Below, piece by piece: positions 11,876 to 21,950 of a stretch of DNA of 64,000 nucleotides. A program made the position numbers and the translations under genes. This DNA is from Diaporthe sp. PMI_573 (taxonomy: Eukaryota; Ascomycota; Sordariomycetes; Diaporthales; Diaporthaceae): contig JAJTUP010000014.1 of the NCBI GenBank assembly GCA_021399435.1, forward strand, positions 620,001-684,000. Reading direction: 5' to 3'. The notes beneath the pieces were generated by a model, which ran no database searches, was not told where the DNA came from, and was given only the letters and a program-made list of their open reading frames with translations. How positions within the stretch are numbered: the first letter of the stretch is position 1; every line of letters starts with the position of its first letter.

Positions 11876-12467
11876 TCCGTATACGTACGCTTCTTACGCA
11901 GGATGTAGGCGATCCCTTCAGACAGTGGTAAACGCTTGAACACCCAGTGTTTAACAAGAAATGCCGATATGTTGTACTTAACAACACAGATTTTCTGTAG
12001 ATTGTGGATCTGATTTATGTAACAGGCGGCGTGTTCTCCCTTCAGGCACAACTAGACTGCTTCCCTTGTCTTGGAGTCGGCATTGAGGCCACCAAGGCTG
12101 AGATTGATAAAATCAGCACTCCCCGATGAGACGAGAACAAGATTACTTTGCTTGACTGATCTTGAAATTTTACCCAGGTGTCCACTTGCAGTTGTAATCT
12201 GGGCCTGGAATCCCTGAATGGGAGCAATGTTTCTTCCTGCCTCCCGATTTCCAAATTGATGTAATATCGTGGTGCGGCTTCAGACTGCGCTGCTGTTGCA
12301 ATCTTCGATTTTCCTTCAGGGCAGGTTGTTTGTTGCCTAGTGCCCAGGCGGAAGAGAGTCTACACAAAATTTCCAACAGTCGCTGGCTAAAATCATTCTT
12401 AGGCAGTAATAAGGGGTATCCCCGATGCGGAGCACTTAACCATTTACGGCATCACACCGGGGTTTGT

Positions 12468-12572
12468 CTCTTTTTCCTTTTTCTCTTTTTCCTTTTTCTC
12501 TTTTTCCTTTTTCTCTTTTTCCTTTTTCTCTTTTTCCTTTTTCTCTTTTTCCTTTTTCTCTTTTTGCTTTTT
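12468..12572. repeat. 15-bp polypyrimidine minisatellite, 7 copies
   Basis: Seven head-to-tail copies of CTCTTTTTCCTTTTT, starting at 12468, 12483, 12498, 12513, 12528, 12543 and 12558. The last carries one T/C-to-G change, and degenerate pyrimidine sequence continues to about 12600. One strand is all pyrimidine and the other all purine. There is no sign of a real gene here, although the frames stay open because the repeat length is a multiple of three. Confidence 0.95.
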
Positions 12573-12879
12573 CTCTTCTTCCTCTTTCTATTTTCTTTTC
12601 TCTTCCCTGCTGTTTGGAAACTGAGGGAGGGACGGTCTGCTGGTCTTTACATACACCTAGCTATTATTGGCCCTGGTTTTAGGATGGAGGCTGTATACAT
12701 TTCACTGTGTGACTAATTTATTCAATTACCCCCCCCCACCAATGGCCTGTAAAAAAGACCTCTCTAAAACTTTGTTAACTCTCATTCACAATTGGGCTGG
12801 ACAGCCCTCACTGAGTTATTCCTTTGACCGTACATTATCCTATCAAACAACTTGTTCATAGACAGCAAACAAGATCGCT

Positions 12880-15445
12880 CTAAACTAGATTCAAGATCTC
12901 CATTTGGGTCTCATCAATCTCCTCGCCATCCATCAACCCTTGTACATAACTAGGGCCAATGACGATGTATCCTTCCCCATTTTGGCCCCGTCGAAGGACC
13001 ATGGGCACTAGTACGCCTGCGATGTAAGCCACAACGTCACCGGGGACCATCCTAGGAGGCCCCGAGCCAATGTGTCCTTTGGCGGTCGTGAATAGATTCT
13101 TTCGTCTAGGCAGTTCATCGAGAGACGTCTCAAGGAACCGCATGACCTCGAAGTCGCCGCCTATGTCCACCAGCACCATGTCGGCTATGTCCTCATACGA
13201 GCAGCAATCGCCTCGGGCCTTCTGTCCCAGGTGGGTGCTGATGCTCAGGTACAGTCTTTGAAACCCCTCCGGAACCGGCTCGGGAACTATGTCAAAGAGC
13301 TGGTCGATGTTGGAGCCGTCCGCGAGCACGGCGCCGTCCCACTTGCGACGGAACTGCGTGGTGAGCCTCTTGGCCTGGAGGACCTCGAAGATGGCCTGGG
13401 GCACGGAGTAGTAGGCCGGAGTGCACGGCGAGTCGTTCCGGGCGAGTTGTGTCCAGTGGCAGAAGTCGGCGAGATCTCGCCTGATGGCCATGAGTCTCCT
13501 CCTGACAACCCGCAGAGGGGTACTTGGTTCGTTGCTACTGTACAATCTGCATAGATTGGAGAATTCCCCCTCCGCGTTTGATCTCTCATCATCGTCGTCT
13601 GTGTCGAATGAGTCTTCTTGCCTCGTTGAATCATCGCCTGGCCTCGCTGTCCCTGCAAGCATCATTTCTACTGATCCGTCGTCCAGGCGGGAAGGTGGCC
13701 CGAAGCAAGTCTTGACACATGCAACGATCACTACCAGCACCTCCAGAGTCCCTCCGTCAACCCGTGCGAGGATTTCATCGCCGCCTCCCATGGACCTGGC
13801 TTGATCTAGGAGCTTCCGTGCCTTCTCACTGCGAGGGCGACTCGTGTATATATTCAAGGGCAGCCATGACCGACTGGCCGCCTCTTTCCGGTCGGGAACC
13901 CATGAAAGCTTTCCCGGCATCCCGGTGATCCCAGCGTCCATGAGGAAAACCAACGATGCCCTATCCCAAGATATGAGGTCGCAGTAGAGGTAATAATAAA
14001 CAGTAGACTCGGTCTGCTGGTAATCGGGTTTGGATAGCCGTGCTCCTTGTCCACGGAGAATACCGTAGAGTGCATAGGCGCAGTCCTTTGCATTTGTCAC
14101 CTTTCTGAACTTGATGGCGTGTGCGATGGCCTGGAGGAACACTTCCGACGTGGAGTTTTTGTCGTTGGGCTTGTTGTCTTCATGTTTCTCGAAGACAGAA
14201 ATGAAAGGACCAACGTATCTGGGATTCCAATACCAGTAGAGACCATCCATCGCAATGTTGAAGAAGAGAATCCAGACGACGCTCGCGATGAAGAGAAAGA
14301 CCGAGGCGACCTGGACGCCTTGCTTCCACTTCCAATGAAGCCGGGTAGAGATGCCGGCGTACACAACCACGAGAAGCAGGAATCCTAACAAAGTGTACGA
14401 AAAATGGATCCAGAAAATCCCTTGTCTTCGGATCCAACCGGGGTAAGTCGAGGCGAGCGGACCTTGGTGAGCATTCATTGATGTCTTCCCGCGCGTCTTG
14501 TTCCTCATGCGGCGCCGACGCCACATCGTCTTGCGATCGATGCTCATCCACAGCTGCAGAGCGGCGTACGACCGATCAAAGGTCGCCGGCATGTGGTCCT
14601 TCATCAACCGCAGCTGGGTGATTTCCTGGTCGAATCGTATTTTGCGTGTGTTTCTAGGCGCAACTACCTGGTAGCCAGCAAATGATCGGCCCTGGACTCT
14701 GACGTTTGTATACTCGCTGATCCGAGATTCAGCTCGGTGTATGTAATCCATGCCCCGTAGGAAGCTGTCCCAGTCGAGTGATTTCGCCCCGCAGAGTATG
14801 AACGGTTGTTGCGCCAGGATCACCTCCTGAAAAGTCCACATGCGGTCGAAATATTCTCTGTTCAGAAGGGAACCAATGTCCTCGGAGTTGTATTGGCGAA
14901 GAATCAGCCCTTGGCAATTCCTTCGAGCTGGTATGGGTCCGAGTTGTTACTACGTAGTTCTTGTCTATGAAGCTGTATGCGGAGGCGCGCATGCACTCAT
15001 CAATTATACGCCATGGAGTGTATAAGTTAATAAATTTGAGCCAGTAACTTGATAACCCGAGAACGTACTGCCAGCCGGTGAAGAACTGCGAGAAGCAAAC
15101 TGGCATCAAGCAAATCGATATGGTCGACGCTTTGCGCAACCAGTCCATGGCTCGGTCGGAGCTTTCGGACCCAGGTCCAAGCCAGACATAGACGGTCTGA
15201 GACCACGCGTAAATTTCCTCCATAAGTGGAAGCTGTTTAGCCTTCTCATCGTCGTCCTGTTGGTTGATGCAAATCGCGTCTACCCATACTGTGGCGGGCC
15301 CGGGAAGTTTGCGGAGGGCCAAGAGAGCCTTCTTGCAGTTTGCAGTTATCTCGATGCTGATGCCGTTGCATATGACCGTGTCTCGTGGCTCACAGTATGG
15401 CCCCCACACATATGAGAGGGCTGTGAATTTGGGATGAGAGTCCAT
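12880..15445 (-). CDS. HET-domain (heterokaryon incompatibility) protein with central membrane hairpin
   Basis: Predicted HET-domain protein of 829 aa, counted from the Met at 15445. Proposed exons are 14997-15445 and 12880-14920, joined over GTGCAT...CGAAG, which keeps the frame; this join is provisional. HET motifs are clear: FTALSYVWG, VWVDAICINQQDDDEK, IYAWSQTVYVWLGPGS, then FDRMWTFQEVILAQQ. After the HET domain come two hydrophobic segments (about residues 319-340 and 351-373) that look like a membrane hairpin, and a long C-terminal region without recognised repeats. HET domains trigger cell death after non-self recognition in filamentous fungi. The family N-terminus (IRVLTLQPW) lies further upstream in the same frame but is cut off by TAG at 15500-15502 (separate entry), so the gene is either shortened or dead. 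Confidence 0.78.
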
Positions 15446-15664
15446 CGAGACGACTTGAAGCTCGCCAGCAAGGGGTGCCTGGGTTTTGTTTTGATCGGCC
15501 TATGGCTGCCATGGTTGTAGGGTCAAGACTCGGATGGAATCAGCATCAACCGGGAGCTCAGCATAGAGTTGTCGAGGTGATGTCGGATACGCTGAAGGTC
15601 GAATCTCATTAAGCTCCACAGGGAGCCCATCTGGGTTGGTCTTGGTGATTCGCGTGTATTCCAT
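15446..15664 (-). other. Orphaned N-terminal segment of the HET gene, ended by TAG
   Basis: Reading from ATG 15664 toward lower coordinates, the frame encodes the usual lead-in of HET proteins (LYAELPVDADSIRVLTLQPW). It meets TAG at 15500-15502 and then continues in the same frame through APLAGELQVVSMD into the HET domain. No frameshift is involved. A 51-nt GTCTTG...CCCAG stretch could in principle be spliced out, but it would delete the conserved VLTLQPW motif, so a nonsense change is the simpler reading. Confidence 0.65.
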
Positions 15665-16117
15665 GGCCGGTCCAAGGCCAACTTGCTTGTAATTCGACAA
15701 TTTTGTCCATGGACCACACTAGAGTCCATTCTATTCCATATATCGGCGAGAAAACGAAGCGGCTCCGCGAATGCGAAGGATCAGGTAATCGATAATGCCA
15801 AGTGTTGTCAGGATCTGCGGCTGAAAGTCGATCTAGCCAGCCCTGGAAGAAATATCTTACGCATCCATATTGCAATTAATTATCTACAAGTGGTGGGGGG
15901 GGGGAGGCGGGGGTATTAAAAACACAGCAATAGTATATTAACTAAAAAGCAGCATAGTATTAACATGTAATCAAGGATTTAAAAAAATGTTAATGTTGGT
16001 GTGGATAGGAGGGTGCCAACGGTCTATAGTTAACGCTCCGGCGTTGCCACGGCGCGCTGGTTGCCAACTTCAAGTTACCCACTGCAACCCACGGATGAAC
16101 GACAATCTATAGCCGGC
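15665..16117. other. AT-rich gap with a G-run
   Basis: About 450 bp between the HET gene and the P450. It has an almost pure G tract near 15893-15911, several TTAA/TATTAA stretches, and no coding frame with motifs. It probably contains the HET promoter and the P450 3' UTR. Confidence 0.4.
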
Positions 16118-17882
16118 TTAGGTTCTGGGTGTCAAATACACATTCACTGGCCCCTTCTGCCACAAAATATATACCTCACTATTATCGTACCATTCCTGCA
16201 AATTTTCCGTGGCGCGTATCTCAAAGTTCCAGATTAACCTGGCTAGGATTAGTCGCATTTCTGCGTTGGCCAAACTAAGAGAACAACTGTCAGCTGGTCT
16301 CACGACGTGTCACAAAACGGGGCCTGGTTTCGAACGAATAGCGTACTTCTTTCCAATGCAATTTCGGGGCCCGATGGAGAAGGGCTGGAGGGCTCTTTTG
16401 GCATCGCCAGCGAATCTCGGGTCACCCAGCCAACGTTCGGGGATGAACTCTTCAGCCATCGCAAAATGGTCAGGGTTGTGGTACACAGCCCATTGCCACA
16501 CATCCAAGGTGGTCTATGAGATACTCAGGTCAGATTATCCATTCTCTTGAAGAAACAGATTACAAAATCATACTTACCCCTTCTGGTATGAATTCGCCGA
16601 TGATTGTATGGCCTCCCTCGCCAGTCATACGTGGGCTCGAGCTGGGTACGGGAGGGTAACATCGCATACTTTCGTCCAAGACAGCGGATAGATATTTGAG
16701 GTTCTGGACACTGAGCATGTCGATCTGATCTTCGCTCTGGAAAGTTGACCTAATCTCGTCGTTGAGTTTCGCCAAGGACGTAGGGTTAGTGGCTAGGAAA
16801 AAGGTTGCCGCAGACAGCAACGTGGCCGTTGTTTCCGAGCCCGCGACAACGAGTATAAAAGCGTTGGATGTGAGCTCTTCGAAGGATATCGTCTGCGACG
16901 CATCAGTGATGAACTGTTCCAGTGATCCAGGTAGATAACACAACTCACCGAACCAGCAGATTCCGATTTCCTAATCATAGCATCCATGAAGTCTGGACGG
17001 CTGGCCCCGAGGTCTAACCTCTTACGCACTTTCTGTCGAGATAACTCCTTGTTCTCAGCAAACTTGGTACCCAAGCTGCGAGGAACAGTCATCATGAGCA
17101 ATGGCCCAATCCATGAAAGCCGTCTGCTAGCATTCAAGAATGCCATGTTCTTGATGCTCTTGAAAATGATGTCAACCCAAGCATGATACGTACTATTCTC
17201 CAAACACCCGAATGGTTCGCCGAATGCCAAGTCGCCAATGACATCAAACGTCGTGAAATTGAACCACCTTTCAATATCGACAGGCCTCGTGCCGCCTTCA
17301 GAAGCCTCATGCAACTTTCTGAACAGCTGGTCGACATATTGCTTGATGACAGGCTGCTGTGCTAACATAGACTGCGCAGAGAATCCATGGGCTAGGACGC
17401 GACGGAAACGTTGATGGTCCTCGCGGCTGGCGCCGATGATGTTGTCTCGGTTAGGAATCGCATTGATAGCGTCCTTGGGGTTCTCGCCCGTCTTCCGATG
17501 ACCGCGGACATCTTGCATGCCGTCTGGGTGGTTGATGGAAAGGTGCGTCGGACCTACACGGACAATCGGGCCGTACTTTTGGTGAAGTCTCAATATCTCA
17601 CGATGACCATTCCCGGAGGTGTAGAGGCGAACGTAGGGGATGTATGAAATCGCCCATAGCTTGGGACCCGGGAACTTGCGCAGGGGGCTGAAGATGAGTT
17701 GGTATACGCAATACGATAACAAGTATGCAAAAAGCTGATCAATGGCTGGCCGTTAATTCAGAGCCTCGATGAAAGCGAGTCTTGATGGGCTTTAGGGTTG
17801 AGAGACTTACAAAGCCAATTGCAATCAAGGGCGTCATCGCCATCGAGGCAGAAGCAGTAGCCTGGTCCATGTTTGAAAACAT
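16118..17882 (-). CDS. Cytochrome P450 monooxygenase
   Basis: Complete microsomal-type P450, 498 aa from five exons: 17811-17882, 16949-17734, 16578-16892, 16347-16513 and 16118-16274. The N-terminus has a membrane anchor (PLIAIGFLFAYLLSYCVYQL) followed by the proline-rich hinge RKFPGPKLW. The I-helix reads AGSETT (303-308), ExxR is ESMR (360-363), PERW lies near 416-419, and the heme loop FSIGPRNCIGK has its Cys at about 443. It resembles the CYP65/isotrichodermin-hydroxylase-like group of fungal secondary metabolism. Joins are supported by GTAAGT, GTGAGT, GTAAGT and GTACGC donors, and each rebuilds a conserved motif (CIGKN-LANAEMRL). No core biosynthetic enzyme is in the window, so the substrate is unknown. 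No stop or frameshift was found, despite decay on either side. Confidence 0.9.
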
Positions 17883-17981
17883 TGTAGCAATGGCAGCTGG
17901 GATGCAGTCTGAACTACAGGTTTGAGTCACGGCGAGATGGAAAATTCGATGCCAAGTATTGTAGCAGGATCTTTTATAATG

Positions 17982-18281
17982 CTATTTTGGGGAAACATCC
18001 CCTGGAACGACAACTTGATAATTCATCCGCTCGTGGTACTCGCCACCGTACAGATCATAGCCTCCAAGCGGATTTCGGTACCACACGTATGCACCGTAGT
18101 TGCCGAGTCGCCTACAAACCCTGCAACAGATTCCTTGCCAGCAAGAAGTCGACCACCTATGACAATCCATGCATGAGATGAAATGCCGAGATCGATCGGG
18201 ATTGGGGGCACAATGACTCCTATTCCCCGTGACATGCTGCCCAACCCCGCAATATCGCTCCTGGGTGAGCCTGTATGCCAT
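17982..18281 (-). CDS. Possible small cysteine-rich protein (uncertain)
   Basis: A 99-codon ORF from an ATG, with eight cysteines in its first 57 residues (including CMDC and a CC pair) and a Tyr/Gly-rich tail (YGAYVWYRN, GGYDLYGGEY). I recognise no family. It has no signal peptide of its own; one could come from an upstream exon, but none is evident. It lies 100 bp upstream of the P450 start on the same strand. An overlapping frame (18023-18301) is equally long, so this may be chance. Confidence 0.2.
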   Translation of the reverse strand: MAYRLTQERYCGVGQHVTGNRSHCAPNPDRSRHFISCMDCHRWSTSCWQGICCRVCRRLGNYGAYVWYRNPLGGYDLYGGEYHERMNYQVVVPGDVSPK

Positions 18282-18896
18282 CTACAAATTACCCATTGCA
18301 AAACGTGGATCCACAGAACCTCAATGCCGAGCTGCCGGAATGCCGGAACGACGGGTCTTGTTCGGCGCCGACGACTAAGCGCGAATGCTACTATGTTTTA
18401 AGTGTAACGGCGTGGGGCTCAACATCCGCTTTCTTTTCTAGTAAAAAGCTATACTCAGATAAATTAATATATATATATATCTACTCTAAAGTTATTTAGT
18501 ACTCTATGTCAGGGATGTTTGTGCCAAGGGGGCTGACTCATCAGAATAGCGGGTATATAGTGGCGTTCCCATAGCGAGGGCGCTCAGAGAGGGAGACTTC
18601 TTCCTTAGGCTTCAATAGATTCCTGCCCTTACCCCCCTATTTGGCCCTGCCACTCTGCCCGTGACCTTTATCTCTGACACTCTATAAGGGTGTGGGGGCG
18701 GGGGGGGTAATGTGATAGATAGTACATATATACTACTAGGGACTAATCTAAGTGATTGGAATTCTAGTCTTTTGCCTGGCATACTTGATTTGGTAGCAGT
18801 AGTTAAGCTTTGTGTTAATAGGGTTATAGAGTATTAAAGCAGCCGAGTTTAAGCTAGGCCACATTGCTTCTATATACCCATTTCCTTAGCACTACA
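18282..18896. other. AT-rich, stop-dense gap
   Basis: About 600 bp with an (AT)n run near 18466-18480, many TA dinucleotides and a G-run near 18696-18708. No coding frame longer than about 70 codons carries any motif. It resembles decayed mobile DNA, but no element can be named. Confidence 0.35.
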
Positions 18897-20975
18897 CTAC
18901 ACTCGGAGCGGCGTTGTGCCCGTGTAGTTTCCATTCTGCGTGGTGAAATCTGATATCTCGGTCAAGCTGGAGATGCGTCCCAAGAGGAATTCAAGGTGCC
19001 TATATCCCGCACCGGGAACGTACTGAGGAATCTCATGACCACTAATCATGTTGTCAGCCTACTGATTGTACATACGCACCCGCACAAAGCTCCTCGTTCA
19101 CGTATTCTCATATGTAATGAATGGGAAGTACTCACGCCAACTCGACCGTCGAAAATGTCAAGCCACGCTCGGTATGCGTAGTACCATAGTACCCACCACC
19201 AGCCACGAGACCAACGCTCTCGGCCGGGATGTTACTCTGAAAGAACGTTTCCTCCAACGCATGCCCAATTGTCGGGTTATACGGCACGAAAAACTTCTCT
19301 GCAAACGGGTCGGATTGGAAGCCTTGTGCGCCGTTCCAGGTCATGTTGTTGAGCGTTGCGAGGGTCCCGTTTGTGAGGATGAGGAAGTCTAGGTTGCCGT
19401 TGCCGACGAGGACGTTGTTTGTGCGCTCGATGACGCCGGCGAGGACGGTAAAGGATGAGGGGAGGGAGGATTCCAGGCCGAGGGTTGGGTTGCCGCAGAT
19501 GGCGTAGTCGATGTGTGGTTCGACGTTGAGGGCTTTTTGAACGTCGGTCTGGGGAATTATTAGTCTCGTGCATATAAGTCCAGCAGGTTTAAACTTGTCT
19601 TCTGCGCATGAGAGAGAAGCAACCAAGTTAAAGGAGATACTCACGCGATTGAAATAGTTATTAGGACCATAACCTAAGCTGGGAAAGCCGAGCTCGTCCC
19701 AAAGGAAAGGGCAGTAATCTTAAGGTTTGCCACACGTCAGTCCGAGAGGGTAAGAAAGTGAGACACGAAGCATATGGGATTACTCTGGGATCTCACCAGT
19801 AATGTGGTAGAAATTGAAGCACGGATTGACATAGAGCGCGGCCTCATAAATGTCATCAAGAACATCACACTCGGCCCGGCTCAAATTCCCTTCACCCAGC
19901 GACGTTGGCGCGGGGAATTTACCAGCCGGTGGAAACGTCAGAGCCAACTCCATAAAAGCCGTGTAGCCACATGCATTGGCGCGTTCGTTGATGGCGGTCA
20001 CAAAGGACTCGTTGAGGTTGAGAATGTTGTTGTAATAATTCAAGTACTGGACTGCCGGTGCACTTTCCAGCACTGCGCCGGAGCCGATGGATGGGTCGTT
20101 GATTTGGATGCCTTTGACGTTGTAGTAGGTCGTGTCGTTTTGGTCTAGGAAGTAACTGGATATGTAGGGAATGTATTGGCCAGCGTACGATTCGCCTGTT
20201 GTTGGGAATTAGGGTGTCCGGGGCCTTGGACTTGAGGATTGGATGAAATACTTACCGGTGAAGTAGACATCAAAATCCTGCATTTCAAACGTATCGATAA
20301 AGTTCTTCCAGAACCCAGCAAACATCCTCGCAACGTCCGTCTCGTCCTTGACCTGCGCTGGCGCGCCGGGTGCTGCCAGCGATAGACCCGTTCCGATGGG
20401 CTGGTCAATCCAAACCATGTTGGTCAAGTTTGTCCATGAAAATGGGTTGGGTTGAGGGCCATATGTGCCGCTTTGCCATTGGAAAGGACCATTTTCTTGG
20501 AACAGACCGTCCATTGAACTACATCCCGGACCGCCATTGAGCCAAATGACGATTTCATTGCTGGCAAGCGGGTTGGCGGAGGGGAAGAACCAGAAGAAGA
20601 GCTCGTTGGCGGAAGCATTGGCATTGGCAGCAGGGTCTGTGATGGGGAGTCGACCTGCGTAGGATTCGCCGAGGTCGAAGTTTACTTCTGGTACACCCGT
20701 GCCGTTGACGACGAACTCTAGAAAGCGGTGTTAATCACGATTCTTCCTATCTTGAGTTGTCTATTCACAAACTCGCTTTCGCTGTTGGCATTGAGAAATG
20801 GCGAGGTCTCGCCCAGAGCACGCTTCAAGGGAGCTGCCGGCTTGGCAGCGGGCTTCGGCGCTCGGCTCCTGAGCTTGGCGGCGTGGCGGTGTGGGTTCTC
20901 GAACGCCAAGGCACCTGAAATGGCAGCGCCGCCGGCGAGCAGCAGCGCTGGAAATAAGGTTGCGGTCAGGTACAT
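18897..20975 (-). CDS. Secreted serine carboxypeptidase (peptidase family S10)
   Basis: A 565-aa S10 carboxypeptidase from six exons: 20769-20975, 20256-20715, 19797-20195, 19645-19718, 19136-19548 and 18897-19041. A signal peptide ([20 protein letters not shown]) starts the protein. The substrate-binding segment [13 protein letters not shown] is present. The catalytic triad is Ser225 in TGESYAGQY (rebuilt across an intron), Asp434 in NLDFLI and His520 in GHEIPQYVP (rebuilt across the last intron). An earlier [13 protein letters not shown] motif is the usual non-catalytic N-terminal one of this subfamily. Such enzymes remove C-terminal residues at acid pH outside the cell or in the vacuole. 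All six exons keep the frame and the gene looks functional. Confidence 0.92.
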
Positions 20976-21950
20976 TTTCTTCCGGAGCCAAGTGAAACTT
21001 CTTCAGGTAGGCCTTTGGGACAAAGACAAGTCTCACGAGGAAGCAAGACACAGGATAAAAGCAGCAAGTAATGATATTTATATCTTGTCGACCGGATATG
21101 TCGCAATCGCTCTCATTTCCTGGTTTGCCTCAGTTCCTTGACAGCATCATTGATACTACTTTGGAGATGCAGCTATTTACTAGGCCCGATGAAGAAGGTG
21201 ACGATTGATTAGGTACCACGGCAGTGCCGAATCAACCGGGCCACTGCGTTCCTTCATAAAGGCTACGTGCTTATCTTGGTTTAGTACTGCGACCTTCAAG
21301 GGACCTGCTTATATTGTTTATATCAATCCTATTGTCGGTGGGACGTTGCCCATTTCCTATTTGCCTTGCTCGTCTTGTTGGTTTTCATCCTGCCACAAGT
21401 ATGGGCCCACAAAGTTCGTTTCCAGCTCGATTTCATCATAAAGGCCTATCAATGGAAACAGACGTCCATGGACATTCTCGAATATATCCCACTTAAACCA
21501 CCCATTTAATGTGAACTACATGGTATGCGTAAGTAGATCTACGCTACAACTAATGGTGTTTCCTTTGCAATATTGTGGTCTAAACATTGGAGGCCTTTTG
21601 CCTGGTTTGCTTGAAAAGAAACCTCCATTGTCGCCGTGGTAGCCCCAGCTACGCACGCTAGAGGCCGCAGGCCGTGGCTTTGCCCTCGGAAAGGTTACTG
21701 GAGCACCAGCTGCTGTACAAAAGCCGATGGACACAATAGGCCAGGCTGGTGACGGCGATGACGCTGAAATTGCTGTCGACTTTAGCGTTACTTGAAAATA
21801 GAAGCGGTTAAGTCTACTAGGCAGCGGTTTACTAGTTGAGATGTATTGGTACTTATCGGTCTTGAAATGCGAAATAGAGAGCCTATTGGGGGATATAGTG
21901 GTTGCTGAGGAAGGCATCCACCGCCAACTAATTGTCCTAGACCATGCATT
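20976..21950. other. Gap without recognisable gene
   Basis: About 975 bp. It includes the carboxypeptidase promoter. One minus-strand frame (21516-21917) is open for 133 codons but starts in low-complexity Ser/Pro sequence and shows no family motif, so I do not call it. Confidence 0.4.

Larger units (their letters stand above)
11132..12879. other. Decayed accessory island between phosphoesterase and HET gene
   Basis: About 1.75 kb without an intact gene. It contains a kinase-gene relic (11714-11875, +), two diverged copies of a repeat (near 11290-11383 and 12300-12390), and a seven-copy 15-bp polypyrimidine minisatellite (12468-12572). Stop-dense, TpA-rich stretches lie between them. Taken together this looks like an old insertion or RIP-affected zone; that is an inference, as no intact transposon ORF or terminal repeat was found. 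Confidence 0.5.

Noticed and set aside
11862..11882. Similarity of GGTTTCGTTTTTAATCCGTA to a stretch near 40775 (GGTTTCGTTTTAAATCCGTT)
   Set aside because: Only about 20 bp match and the flanks differ; could be chance, so no repeat family is claimed.
12330..12716. Frame coding a Leu/Phe-rich run on the plus strand
   Set aside because: Translation of the 15-bp polypyrimidine repeat only; not a membrane protein.
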